From Negativicutes bacterium (GTDB lineage: Bacteria; Bacillota_C; Negativicutes; Sporomusales_B; JARLHX01): a DNA stretch of 62,432 nucleotides. Below the pieces are notes generated by a model. It had not been told where the DNA came from. It saw nothing but the letters and a program-made list of their open reading frames with translations, and did not search any database. Location of the stretch: positions 1 to 62,432 of the forward strand of contig JARLHY010000042.1 of the NCBI GenBank assembly GCA_031292015.1. Reading direction: 5' to 3'. Both the position numbers and the translations under genes were made by a program. This document shows, piece after piece, positions 22,885 to 31,319 of this stretch; position 1 is the first letter of the stretch, and the number at the start of each line of letters is the position of its first letter.

Positions 22885-24978
22885 GTGGGCGAAGAAGGCA
22901 AAATACATTTTTCCGGGCAAGAAGGCACTAAACTGACACGCTCTTTCGGCGCTGTCCGCAAAGCAGCGGACAAGGGCGCCGGTCCCATGCCCGGGGTACC
23001 CGTCCAGTCTGTCCGGGGGGCGGGTCAGTACGCCATGGGGAGCGACAATGAAGCGGTCTTGCGCCAGCAAAATGAATATCTGGCGCTGCTCCAGCAAATG
23101 GCTGTCGGACTGATGAATCTCAATCTGGATTCGGTGCTGAGTCAGGCTGTGACCAGTGCCGCGACCCTTGCCGGAACGCCTCACGGCTTCATTTTTCTGT
23201 GGGATCAGAAGCTCGGCATGTTCGTCCGTAGTCACGGACTGGGTATTTATCAGCAGGATATCGGGAGCCGCCGGGCGATTGATGAGGGCCTGATCGGTGA
23301 TATGGTCCGGACCGGCGGTCCGGTTATGGTGAATGACTATACCGCCTGGCCCAATCGTATTTCCGCCGCTTTTGGCGATGTCAGGGCTTTGATGGAAGTG
23401 CCCCTGAAATCAGGGACGCAGATTGTCGGTGCCATTGGGCTGGCCCATCGGGAAGAAGGCAGGACGTTCGGTGAAAGCGAGCTCCGGCTTCTGAACCGGT
23501 TTGCCGAACTGGCATCCATCGCGCTGGCCAACGCCGAGCTGCACACGGCGCTTAAGGCTGAACTGGCCGAGCGGCAAAAGGCCGAGTCGGCACTCATCAG
23601 GAGCGAGGCCAACAACCAAGCCCTGCTGAGCGCCATTCCCGACACCATTTTCCGTTTTGATCAACAGGGAATTCTTCTGGATTTTCGGCCAGGGAAAGAA
23701 ACGGTATCCTGGATTTTTTCTGTTGAAACTCTCGGTGCTCACCTGAATACCATCATGTCCTCCCAGATGACGCAAAATATTCTGCGGCACGCCCGTCTGG
23801 CCCGCCAGTCAAACACCACTCTCGGTTTTGAATACAGCATCGTTGACGGGACGGAGTGGGAGGTGCGGATCGGCCCCAGCGGCGAAAACGAATTCCTTGC
23901 CATCATCAGGAACGTCACCGAACGCAAGGAAATGCAGAGCCGCCTGGAGTTCTTGAGTATGCATGACTCGCTGACCGGCCTGTTCAACCGCAATCGGTTC
24001 GAACAGGAAATGCAGCGTCTGGAAAGTCTCGACGGCCAAACCACCGGCCTGATTATCTGCGATGTCGACGGCCTGAAATTTATCAACGACTCCCTCGGCC
24101 ACGAGACCGGGGATACCCTTCTGACCACCACCGGTCTCTTGCTGCAGAGCGTATTCGGCGCCGAAGACATGGTGGCCCGGGTAGGCGGCGATGAGTTCGC
24201 CATTTTGCTGCCGGACAGTTCCCCGACAGAAGTGGACGAGGTCTGCCGGCGGCTCAGGATGGCCTTTAACAGTCATAACCGGGAAAATCCCGGCTTGCCG
24301 CTCAGCATTTCCATAGGATCTGCCGTCAGCTCGGAGGAAATCTCGGATATGAGCTCACTGTACCGGGAAGCCGACAATCATATGTACCGGGAGAAGCTGC
24401 GCCGCAAAAACAGCATCCAGAGCTCCATTGTCCAAAGACTGATGAAGGCCATGGGGGCTAAAGACCATTTCCTTCAGAGCCACGGTGACAGGCGACAGAG
24501 CTTGATAACCCGGCTGGCCCTGCGACTGGGAATGCGGGAAAACGCCGTCAACGACCTGCGCCTTTTGGCCAAGTATTACGATATCGGCAAGGTCGGTGTT
24601 CCGGACCGGATACTGACAAAACCCGGCCCCCTCACTGACCGGGAGAAACAGGAAATCCACCGCCACAGCGAGATCGGTTATCGGCTGGCCCAGGCCATAC
24701 CCGAGCTGGTCCCTGTCGCTGACTGGATTTTGAAACATCACGAATGGTGGAACGGCACCGGTTATCCCATGGGTCTCCAGGGGCCTGCCATCCCCATCGA
24801 ATCCCGGATTGTGGCCATCGTCGATGCTTTTGCCGCTATGACCAGCGACCGTCCTTACCGCAGGGCCATGGGCCAGGAAGAGGCGCTGGCGGAACTGGCG
24901 CGCTGCAGCGGCGAGCAGTTCGATCCCCAGATCGTGCCGTTGTTCCTGGAAATCCTGGCATCGGATGAGGCCGTGTGA
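22885..24978 (+). CDS. GAF-PAS-GGDEF-HD-GYP protein with intact GGDEF and altered HD site
   Basis: About 697 residues from the GTG at 22885 (GGAG ten bases upstream). Order: variable N-terminus, GAF domain (about 75-225), PAS (about 245-345), GGDEF (about 360-525) and HD-GYP (about 540-697). The cyclase motif RVGGDEF is intact at residues 434-438 and no RxxD inhibitory site is visible before it. In the HD-GYP domain the metal-binding HD pair reads YYDIGK, with Tyr565 in place of His, while the later KHHEWWNGTGYP motif is kept. This suggests a c-di-GMP-making enzyme whose phosphodiesterase half is weakened or purely regulatory. A terminator follows. Confidence 0.85.
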   Translation: MGEEGKIHFSGQEGTKLTRSFGAVRKAADKGAGPMPGVPVQSVRGAGQYAMGSDNEAVLRQQNEYLALLQQMAVGLMNLNLDSVLSQAVTSAATLAGTPHGFIFLWDQKLGMFVRSHGLGIYQQDIGSRRAIDEGLIGDMVRTGGPVMVNDYTAWPNRISAAFGDVRALMEVPLKSGTQIVGAIGLAHREEGRTFGESELRLLNRFAELASIALANAELHTALKAELAERQKAESALIRSEANNQALLSAIPDTIFRFDQQGILLDFRPGKETVSWIFSVETLGAHLNTIMSSQMTQNILRHARLARQSNTTLGFEYSIVDGTEWEVRIGPSGENEFLAIIRNVTERKEMQSRLEFLSMHDSLTGLFNRNRFEQEMQRLESLDGQTTGLIICDVDGLKFINDSLGHETGDTLLTTTGLLLQSVFGAEDMVARVGGDEFAILLPDSSPTEVDEVCRRLRMAFNSHNRENPGLPLSISIGSAVSSEEISDMSSLYREADNHMYREKLRRKNSIQSSIVQRLMKAMGAKDHFLQSHGDRRQSLITRLALRLGMRENAVNDLRLLAKYYDIGKVGVPDRILTKPGPLTDREKQEIHRHSEIGYRLAQAIPELVPVADWILKHHEWWNGTGYPMGLQGPAIPIESRIVAIVDAFAAMTSDRPYRRAMGQEEALAELARCSGEQFDPQIVPLFLEILASDEAV

Positions 24979-24988
24979 ACGCTTTGAT

Positions 24989-25019
24989 AAAGCCTGCCGC
25001 TGACTGCGGCAGGCTTTTT
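24989..25019 (+). terminator. Terminator after the GGDEF-HD-GYP gene
   Basis: AAGCCTGCCGC-TGACT-GCGGCAGGCTT plus TTT. Confidence 0.9.
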
Positions 25020-25108
25020 GGCCGCCCCGGGAAGGTCTGGTATCATCTGGCGGCGAAATCTTATTCCCATGGCGCGGCCGAGGCGGAAAACCAGGGAGGG
25101 GGAAGACG

Positions 25109-25984
25109 ATGAAGGGATGGGCGTACGCCCTGATTGCAATAGCGGCCACCCTGTGGGGTGTGGTGTCGCTGTTCGTCAAGGGTCTGACCTTCTACGGCTT
25201 TTCCGCTCTGCAGATCGTCGCCATCCGGGGGGGCATCGGCGCGCTGATCCTTACTGTCTATCTTGCCGCTACCGACAGGCGGCTCCTGGCAATCAAGCCG
25301 GCGGACAGCAAATACTTTGTCGGCACAGGCATCTTTAGCATCGTTTTCTTCAACTGGTGCTACTTTACCGCCATCCGGGACACCTCGGTGGCCGTGGCGG
25401 CCAGCCTTCTGTATACCGCGCCCGCTTTTGTCGCTGTTCTGTCCCGCTTTTTTTTCCGGGAGGAACTGACCGGACGAAAAGCCGGGGCGCTGGCGGCTAC
25501 TTTTCTCGGCTCCATGCTGGTTGTGGGAGTGCTGCCTGGCTTCAAAGGCGCGATATCGATGTCCGGCCTGCTGGCCGGCCTGGGGGCAGGGCTCGGCTAC
25601 GCCCTGTACAGCATTTTCGGCAAATTTGCCCTTGCGCGTTACCGCCCCCTGACTGTGACCACCTATACCTTCCTGTTTGCCGCCGTGGCCCTGCTGCCGG
25701 TCAGCGGACTGTGGGACACGCGGGAACTGTTTCGCCAGTGGCCGGTGATTGGCTACTGCGCCGGGTTCGGCCTGTTATCCACCGTAGCCGCCTATCTGTG
25801 CTACACCACTGCCCTGAACTACATTGAACCCGGACGGGCGGCTGTGGCCGCGACCCTCGAACCGGTGGTGGCCGCTCTGGTCGGTGTGGCGATTTTCGGT
25901 GAGGCTTTGAGCGGCTGGCAAATCGCCGGCATGGCCCTCATTATCGCCGCGGTGGCTGCTGTACGGAAAAATGACGACAGCTGA
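25109..25984 (+). CDS. EamA/DMT-family transporter
   Basis: 291 residues, ten predicted membrane helices in two EamA repeats (residues about 5-135 and 150-285). Typical points are AATLWGVVSLFVKGL in helix 1, SVAVAASLLYTAPAF ending repeat 1 and GRAAVAATLEPVVAALVGV ending repeat 2. Members export amino acids, nucleosides or other metabolites, and the substrate cannot be read here. ATG behind GGAGGGGGAAG. A hairpin with T-run (26058-26090) ends the unit. Confidence 0.85.
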   Translation: MKGWAYALIAIAATLWGVVSLFVKGLTFYGFSALQIVAIRGGIGALILTVYLAATDRRLLAIKPADSKYFVGTGIFSIVFFNWCYFTAIRDTSVAVAASLLYTAPAFVAVLSRFFFREELTGRKAGALAATFLGSMLVVGVLPGFKGAISMSGLLAGLGAGLGYALYSIFGKFALARYRPLTVTTYTFLFAAVALLPVSGLWDTRELFRQWPVIGYCAGFGLLSTVAAYLCYTTALNYIEPGRAAVAATLEPVVAALVGVAIFGEALSGWQIAGMALIIAAVAAVRKNDDS

Positions 25985-26057
25985 CTTGCGACTCCGCCGG
26001 TTCGGTTATATAATAAAAACAGTGCGGGATTATCCGCAGCCTGACTGGAAGCAGCGG

Positions 26058-26092
26058 AGCTTGCGGGTCTACCGGCAGGCTTTTTATTTTTT
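26058..26092 (+). terminator. Terminator after the EamA transporter gene
   Basis: AGCTTGCGGG-TCTA-CCGGCAGGCT with one mismatch, followed by TTTTTATTTTTTT. Confidence 0.8.
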
Positions 26093-26110
26093 TATCCGGG
26101 AGGGATTTTA

Positions 26111-26995
26111 TTGACAATCCATCATGTTTTCGTCTATGGCACTCTGATCAGCGGTATGGACAACTTTCACCTGATCGAACCATGGGCCGAAAGGATCGCG
26201 CCCGGTGAGACGACCGGCGAACTATATCACCTGACCTATGGCTACCCGGCCATCATCCCTGGCTGCAGTGGCACTGTTCGCGGTGAACTGGTGCGGCTCA
26301 CCGATGTCGCCGCAGCCCTGCCGGTTCTTGATCACCTGGAAGGCTATTATGGACCGGACCATCCCGACAATCATTATGACCGGTGCGAATGCCTTGTAAC
26401 AACGGCGGACGGCGCTGCCACAGCCGCCTATGTGTACACATGGTCGCATCCTGAGCTGCTGGACAGTATCGGCACTCCGCTGGCCGGCGGCTGTTGGCGT
26501 CAGTTCATAGCCGAGCGGCCGGACGATGTTCCCGACCGCTACTATTTCGCCTACGGTTCCTGCATGGATGACAAGTGCGTCGCCGCCAGCGGCTACGCAG
26601 CCGACTTCGAAGTCATCGGACCGGCTTGCCTCGACGGCTGGCGCTTTCAGTTGAACAAGCGGGGGACGGACGGCTGCGCCACCGCTAACATTGAACCGGC
26701 CCGAGGCCGGGCCGTGCACGGCATACTTTACAGAATCAGCGGCCGGGCCGAACGGCAGTATCTCAACCGCCGGAGCGGCTATCCGCAGCACTACTTCAAG
26801 GAATATCTCGACATTGTCGCCGGCGACAAGGTTTACCCCTCCGCCGTCGTCCATGTCGCCCGGCAGGAATATACGGCCGCAGAGCTGCCGGTGGCGGACC
26901 TTTACGCCGCAGCGCTTCGCCGGGGGGCTGATGCCCTGCCGGCGGACTACCGCTTTGAGCTGCTGCAGGAACTGGAGCGGCGCAGCCGGAAGTAA
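26111..26995 (+). CDS. Tandem gamma-glutamylcyclotransferase-like (AIG2/GGCT) protein
   Basis: 294 residues made of two GGCT-fold domains. Domain 1 (about 4-115) begins HHVFVYGTLISG, the YGTL substrate loop, with the catalytic-type acidic residue in DHLEGYYG. Domain 2 (about 138-280) begins RYYFAYGSCMD, the YGS loop, with YLNRRSGYPQHY where the acidic residue would be expected. GGCT enzymes cyclise gamma-glutamyl amines or peptides to 5-oxoproline. Two complete but different domains in one chain are unusual; the second looks less conserved at the acid site. TTG start behind GGGAGGG. Confidence 0.75.
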   Translation: MTIHHVFVYGTLISGMDNFHLIEPWAERIAPGETTGELYHLTYGYPAIIPGCSGTVRGELVRLTDVAAALPVLDHLEGYYGPDHPDNHYDRCECLVTTADGAATAAYVYTWSHPELLDSIGTPLAGGCWRQFIAERPDDVPDRYYFAYGSCMDDKCVAASGYAADFEVIGPACLDGWRFQLNKRGTDGCATANIEPARGRAVHGILYRISGRAERQYLNRRSGYPQHYFKEYLDIVAGDKVYPSAVVHVARQEYTAAELPVADLYAAALRRGADALPADYRFELLQELERRSRK

Positions 26996-27019
26996 TAACC
27001 CGCGAAGCTGGCCATCACA

Positions 27020-27056
27020 ACGAGAAGCTGCGAAAAATCCGGCAGCTTCTTTTGAT
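27020..27056 (+). terminator. Terminator after the double GGCT gene
   Basis: GAAGCTGC ... GCAGCTTC with ten-base loop and TTTTG tail. Confidence 0.75.
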
Positions 27057-27128
27057 TTCTGGTACAATAGCTGGTAGATGCTTTGCGGCGGCCGCCGAAC
27101 TGAAGACAACAGAGGTGTAAACAGCGAC

Positions 27129-28064
27129 ATGGTTTTTTTCCAGGCGATCGAAGGGATCCTCAGTGTCATGATCATGGTAGCAGTCGGCTATTATCTCAGC
27201 TTCAGGGGCTGGTTCAACCAGGAGAATGCAAAACTCGTTCCCCGGCTGGTGAATTACGTTTCCATTCCCCTGCTGATGATATGGAACCTCACCAGCACCT
27301 TTGACAAGGAAAAGCTGCTGTCGCTGGTCTACGCCCTCGGAGTACCCTTCCTGTCGATGCTGCTCAGCTGCCTGGTAGGCTTTGCCACCGCGAAACTACT
27401 GCGTGTGGCCCCCAATCGCCAGGGAGTATTCTGCGTTTTGTTTTTCTGCTCCAATACCGTGTTTATCGGCATCCCGGTGAACATGGCCCTGTTCGGCGAT
27501 ATCGGCACTCCGTACGTTATGCTGTACATACTTGTCAACGCGGCTTTCTTCTGGACAGTGGGAAATTACCTTATCGGCCGCGACGGCAACAGGTCCGACA
27601 TCAAACTGCTCAGCATTGACAGCCTGAAAAACGTCTTTTCGCCGCCTTTCATCGGCTTTCTCACCGCCACAGCGATCATTCTGCTGGGACTGCGTCTGCC
27701 TGACTTCGCCGCCAACACAGCCAAATACCTGGGCGGGATGACCACGCCGCTATCGCTGCTGTACATCGGCTTCGTCATGTTCGGCGTAAAATGGAAGGAC
27801 CTTAGCTTCAACAGGGATGTCATTGCCGTCCTGGTGGGCCGTTTTGTCGTCTCGCCGCTGCTGGTGCTGCTGGTGGCCTATTTTCTGCCCCTGCCCAGCC
27901 TCATGAAAAAAGTCTTTGTCATCCAGTCGGCCATGCCACCGATGATGCTGGCGGCGATCATCGCCAAAGTGTACGAAGCCGATACCGAATACGCCGCCCT
28001 GTTGACCGCCACCGCTACTGCCGCCGCCGCCATCGCCATTCCGGTCTACATGATCATATTGTGA
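27129..28064 (+). CDS. AEC-family (auxin efflux carrier-like) transporter
   Basis: 311 residues from the ATG at 27129. About ten membrane helices in two halves, with MIMVAVGYYLSFRGWFNQEN at the start, PRLVNYVSIPLLMIWNL in helix 2, FFCSNTVFIGIPVNMALFG with the broken-helix Asn/Pro region, and QSAMPPMMLAAIIA in the second half. Bacterial AEC proteins carry malate, lactate or other organic acids; substrate not decided. The longer open frame to 27078 lacks a ribosome site. A terminator follows at 28089. Confidence 0.85.
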   Translation: MVFFQAIEGILSVMIMVAVGYYLSFRGWFNQENAKLVPRLVNYVSIPLLMIWNLTSTFDKEKLLSLVYALGVPFLSMLLSCLVGFATAKLLRVAPNRQGVFCVLFFCSNTVFIGIPVNMALFGDIGTPYVMLYILVNAAFFWTVGNYLIGRDGNRSDIKLLSIDSLKNVFSPPFIGFLTATAIILLGLRLPDFAANTAKYLGGMTTPLSLLYIGFVMFGVKWKDLSFNRDVIAVLVGRFVVSPLLVLLVAYFLPLPSLMKKVFVIQSAMPPMMLAAIIAKVYEADTEYAALLTATATAAAAIAIPVYMIIL

Positions 28065-28088
28065 CAGACCGAGTTCATTCGATAATGG

Positions 28089-28123
28089 TAAAAGAAGCAG
28101 TCCTTTTGGACTGTTTCTTTTCA
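28089..28123 (+). terminator. Terminator after the AEC transporter gene
   Basis: AAAGAAGCAGTCC-TTT-TGGACTGTTTCTTTT. Confidence 0.8.
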
Positions 28124-28192
28124 TTGCCGCAAGTTTTTTCCGGCCGTGTCGGGGGAATAATAACTCCATCAAGATAAAGGAGAGGAACTTTG

Positions 28193-28579
28193 ATGGCAAA
28201 ATACAATGAATACCTGTCCAGCGGAGTAAAAGTCGATCTGGCGGGACCGCCGGCCCTGCATATCTTTAAAATCGCCTATGACGGACTGCTGGCCCGGAGC
28301 GGCGCTACGGCTGTATACGCCCATGTCGGTTTTAACTCCGGCTGGGAGGACGCCGGGGATTATCCGATGACCAGAACGCCGCAGGGTTTTGAAACCTCGG
28401 TTCTTCTCAAAACCGACGCCGATACCCTCAATGTCTGCTTTCGCGACCCGGCCGGCAACTGGGACAACAACTCCGGCGCGAATTACGTCATCAAGCTGCA
28501 AGACAGGAGCGAGGCGGAGGACAAGTATACTGTCTGGCGCGACGACCTCATGGCCGGCTCCTACTACTGGTGGGAATAG
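28193..28579 (+). CDS. Small carbohydrate-binding (CBM25/26-like) protein
   Basis: 128 residues, ATG behind AAGGAGAGG. The whole chain looks like one starch-binding-type beta sandwich: VYAHVGFNSGWEDAG, an internal strand pair ETSVLLKTDADTLNVCFRD, then PAGNWDNNSGANYVIKL, the DGxGNWDNNxGxNY signature of CBM25/26 modules. There is no signal peptide and no catalytic domain, so it may bind intracellular glycogen or act as a soluble lectin. Such free-standing modules occur beside glycogen genes in some Firmicutes, but none is adjacent here. Confidence 0.75.
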   Translation: MAKYNEYLSSGVKVDLAGPPALHIFKIAYDGLLARSGATAVYAHVGFNSGWEDAGDYPMTRTPQGFETSVLLKTDADTLNVCFRDPAGNWDNNSGANYVIKLQDRSEAEDKYTVWRDDLMAGSYYWWE

Positions 28580-28689
28580 CCTTGATCATCCGATAGTGCC
28601 GTTCGCCGCAAAAAAAATGAAATTAGCATTATCTTCAAGGTATGGCCGCCGCATTTTTCGCCAATAATATGTAGCGTAAAGGGTCTATA

Positions 28690-29050
28690 GTAGTCGAGCG
28701 AAGATTGGTGTCGGATCTGACCAAGGTTCGGCATTGGTCGACCAAAGATTATTGTCGGGTCGTCCAACGGTTCGGTAATAGTCGGCGGGCAGATTGGCAC
28801 GAGTCTTGAAAGGCTGTACGGCAGCCCAACTGTTGTCGTGTGGTCCCAAGGGATTTATGTCGGTCGAGCTAAGACTGTCAGGGGTTCTGAAGTCATAGGG
28901 ATCTATTGCAGTCGGGAGATTGCAGTAGGTTCGGTAGGTATCTCTGGTAGTCGAGCAAAGGTCAGTGTTGGTTGTGTAATGCTTGTGGGTAGTCGAAAGA
29001 TTGCGTATAGGTATGTAATGATTGGCATTGGCTGTAGCGTAGATTATTAT
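28690..29050 (+). repeat. Degenerate tandem repeat, 45-base unit, possibly a decayed repeat protein
   Basis: Starting near 28690 an AGTCGAGCGAAGATTGG-like motif recurs every 45 bases (28691, 28736, 28781) and again less regularly to about 29045, giving roughly eight imperfect copies. The period is a multiple of three. In one plus frame the units read SRAKI.VGS...G, and a later part (from 28838) is open as VGRAKTVRGSEVIGIY, CSREIAVGSVGISG, SRAKVSVGCVMLVG, SRKIAYRYVMIG. Stops and frame changes break the whole into pieces with no ribosome site. An open minus-strand frame covers the same bases but is Thr/Tyr/Asn-rich without a family. Confidence 0.55.
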
Positions 29051-29090
29051 AGGCTCTTTCACCATGACGGCAGAACTTGTTCTGCCGTCA

Positions 29091-29218
29091 TTCAGGCCGT
29101 TGATAAACCCCCATCTGCTTTGTTGGCCCCATTAACCCATTGCTAGCGTACTTCCCAGTACGCGTCGCTGCTGGGTTCGTGGGGCCGTCGTGCATCTGGG
29201 GGTTTCTGAACGGCCTGA
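29091..29218 (+). repeat. Nested palindromic intergenic element, short copy (A)
   Basis: Outer arms TCAGGCCGTTGATAAACCC and GGGTTTCTGAACGGCCTGA are complementary over about 25 bases including CCCAT/CTGGG. Inside, ACCCATTGCTAGCGTAC pairs with GTACGCGTCGCTGCTGGGT. Related longer copies lie at 45691-45873 (opposite orientation) and 49719-49898. A separate hairpin TGACGGCAGAA-CTTG-TTCTGCCGTCA sits just before it at 29066-29090. Confidence 0.7.
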
Positions 29219-29243
29219 AAAATTGGATTCTCAACAAGCTGGA

Positions 29244-29270
29244 AAGGCGGCTGGGCCGCCGATTTTTATT
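29244..29270 (+). terminator. Hairpin with T-run after palindrome A
   Basis: GGCGGC-TGG-GCCGCC followed by GATTTTTATTT. Confidence 0.6.
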
Positions 29271-29343
29271 TGGCTGAATAAGAGGAATTCAAAAGCTGCG
29301 TGTTTAACAACACGGAAGAGAACTGGAGAATGGGAGTAAACCC

Positions 29344-30294
29344 ATGTATATTTACACCGACTTAGTGCCCCAATTTCGCTGCGTCATGTGCGGCGATTGC
29401 TGCCGGGCCGACTGGCTGGTGACAGTGGATGAGGAGGGTTATCGCCGCAACGCCGACCTTTTTGCCAGAGCCGGCTGCCTGGAGGAGTTTGCCCAGGCTT
29501 TCGTCCTGCTGTCTGGGGCCAGTCCCGGCGAACACGCCTATATCGCAAAGCAGCCGGGGGGAGGCTGCTGGTTTTTGGAAGACACGAATCGCTGCAGGCT
29601 ACACCGCACGGCGGGGCATAACCACCTGGACGGCGTCTGTCAGCTGTTCCCCCGTTATCCGATGAACACCACCCGTGGCTGCGAATTGACCCTCAGTTTC
29701 AGTTGTCCGGAAGTCGTCCGGTTGGCCAGTCGGATGAAGATGCTGGAAGTGATCCGCTCCGAGCAGCCCCCGTTTGCCATCCCGCCCGACAGCTTCGTGG
29801 CCGGGGTGTATCCCGAGCAACAGGCGCCGCATACTCCTTTGCGTCACTACTTTGAACTGGAGCATCATTTCTGCGACATTATGCAGTGCCGGGGGCTGCC
29901 GGTAGCGGGGCGTCTGTCGCTGCTGGCGGATACGGTCAAGGCCATTGGCTCGCTCGATCCGGATGACTCTTTCCGGCAGGGCCTTGACGGTATATTCGCC
30001 GCGAATTACCGGCTCCTGGACGTCAAAGCAGCCGACGCTCCGCAAGAAGCCATAAGTCCGGCCGACCTCCTGCTGGAGAATTTCTTTGTGAATCTGATCT
30101 TCAAAAAGATCTTCTATCTTTACGGCCTGGAACACAGCATGAAACTGCTGCTTGTCATCTGGCGGCAGCTCGCCCGCGCCCGGCGAGGCCTGAACCAGGG
30201 CGAAGATTATGCCCGGACCCGGGCCGCGGTGATGGCCGCCGAATTTCGCTACAGCCATAACCGCCGCGAACTGCTCAAACGGTGCCGGGATTGA
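29344..30294 (+). CDS. FliB-like (flagellin lysine-N-methylase family) Cys-rich protein
   Basis: 316 residues. N-terminal FRCVMCGDCCRADWLV gives the CxxCxxCC-type metal or cluster site shared by FliB and YkgJ proteins; CRLHRTAGHNHLDGVCQLFPR and LTLSFSCPEVVRLASR follow, which match FliB's second Cys segment and SCPE motif. FliB methylates lysines of flagellin. No flagellar gene is in the window, so the substrate could be another protein. The C-terminal 150 residues are helical. ATG start with GGGAG upstream. Confidence 0.65.
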   Translation: MYIYTDLVPQFRCVMCGDCCRADWLVTVDEEGYRRNADLFARAGCLEEFAQAFVLLSGASPGEHAYIAKQPGGGCWFLEDTNRCRLHRTAGHNHLDGVCQLFPRYPMNTTRGCELTLSFSCPEVVRLASRMKMLEVIRSEQPPFAIPPDSFVAGVYPEQQAPHTPLRHYFELEHHFCDIMQCRGLPVAGRLSLLADTVKAIGSLDPDDSFRQGLDGIFAANYRLLDVKAADAPQEAISPADLLLENFFVNLIFKKIFYLYGLEHSMKLLLVIWRQLARARRGLNQGEDYARTRAAVMAAEFRYSHNRRELLKRCRD

Positions 30295-30372
30295 AAAACA
30301 GACCGCAAAGCAGGATTCAAACCAGCGGAAGAGGAAATACTATCTTTTCAGCAATCAGCAAAGGAGCAGATC

Positions 30373-30996
30373 ATGGCAGACCGAAACGACGAAATCAGGC
30401 CCGAACCGCCGCGACGCCTCCATCCCTGGCTGGGCATCCTCTTCCAGCCTCGCAGCACTATGCTGTGGCTGCTGCGGCACGAAACCCAGCAGTCGGCCAG
30501 AACGATGTGGCTGTCTTTCACGGCGTTGTTCATTGTTATCATGTTTATCGCAGTATTCCTGTACCCAGGCGATTTTGACCGGGCCGCGGTCAGGATCCGG
30601 CTGGTCATCGCCACGCCGGTAATTTTCGCTTTGTCTTATCTTTATTTTATTGTCGAAAGCTATATGCTGCACAAGGCCGGCGAGTGGCTCGGCGGCCGTT
30701 CCCACGTCGCGGACATGCGGGTGGTCAATGCATATACCACCGTTGTTCCTGGCGTAATACTCGGACTATTGAATGTCGGCCTGTCGGTTCTGTTCGGACA
30801 CGATTCCCCGCTGCCGGGCTTCGCCGGCAATCTCATCCTCGGCTGGACGATCTACATCACCGCCGTCGGCATTGCTGCCGCAGCCGGGTTTTCTCCATGG
30901 AAGGGGTTGCTGGTCTATCTTGTCACTCTTCTTCTCTGGCTGGGCCTCGCCGCCCTCGTCGGCCTGCTGGTGTTCGGCCAACTGCCGGCCTTGTAA
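30373..30996 (+). CDS. Yip1-domain membrane protein
   Basis: 207 residues. A short Pro/Arg-rich N-terminus is followed by WLGILFQPRSTMLWLLRH, the amphipathic entry typical of bacterial Yip1 proteins, and then five membrane helices ending in LLWLGLAALVGLLVFGQL. Bacterial members are of unknown function and are often small integral membrane proteins. AAAGGAG precedes the ATG. It may share a transcript with the FliB-like gene 78 bases upstream. Confidence 0.75.
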   Translation: MADRNDEIRPEPPRRLHPWLGILFQPRSTMLWLLRHETQQSARTMWLSFTALFIVIMFIAVFLYPGDFDRAAVRIRLVIATPVIFALSYLYFIVESYMLHKAGEWLGGRSHVADMRVVNAYTTVVPGVILGLLNVGLSVLFGHDSPLPGFAGNLILGWTIYITAVGIAAAAGFSPWKGLLVYLVTLLLWLGLAALVGLLVFGQLPAL

Positions 30997-31078
30997 TAAA
31001 GCCCGCGTCGGAGCAGCTCTATGACATGATTCTCCACTTACTATCGGCCGGTGTTATGCACGAAATTTGGAGCGCGAG

Positions 31079-31121
31079 CACGAAAAAATCTACAACCTTT
31101 TAGGTTGTAGATTTTTCGCGT
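31079..31121 (+). terminator. Terminator after the Yip1 gene
   Basis: CGAAAAAATCTACAACCT pairs with AGGTTGTAGATTTTTCG. The remaining 200 bases up to the next gene show no feature. Confidence 0.8.
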
Positions 31122-31319
31122 CGCAGGAAAATTGGAATTCAGCCGGCCTATGGCCTGATCTTTCACCTCAATCATTTACACAGGATAGCTTGTCGATACA
31201 TGCCGATCAGTTAGCATCTGATTGGGCAAAGGTATTTTGAAAATTACGACGAATTTCTTACTTGAAGATTATAGAAAAAATGGGCCTTTATGGCACCACT
31301 TAATTATGGGGGAAAGGAT

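Noticed and set aside
28690..29050. CRISPR array
   Set aside because: Units are contiguous and diverged with no unique spacers between identical repeats, and no cas gene is in the window.
28685..29065. 126-codon minus-strand protein
   Set aside because: Open only because the degenerate repeat lacks stops in that frame; no ribosome site or known domain.
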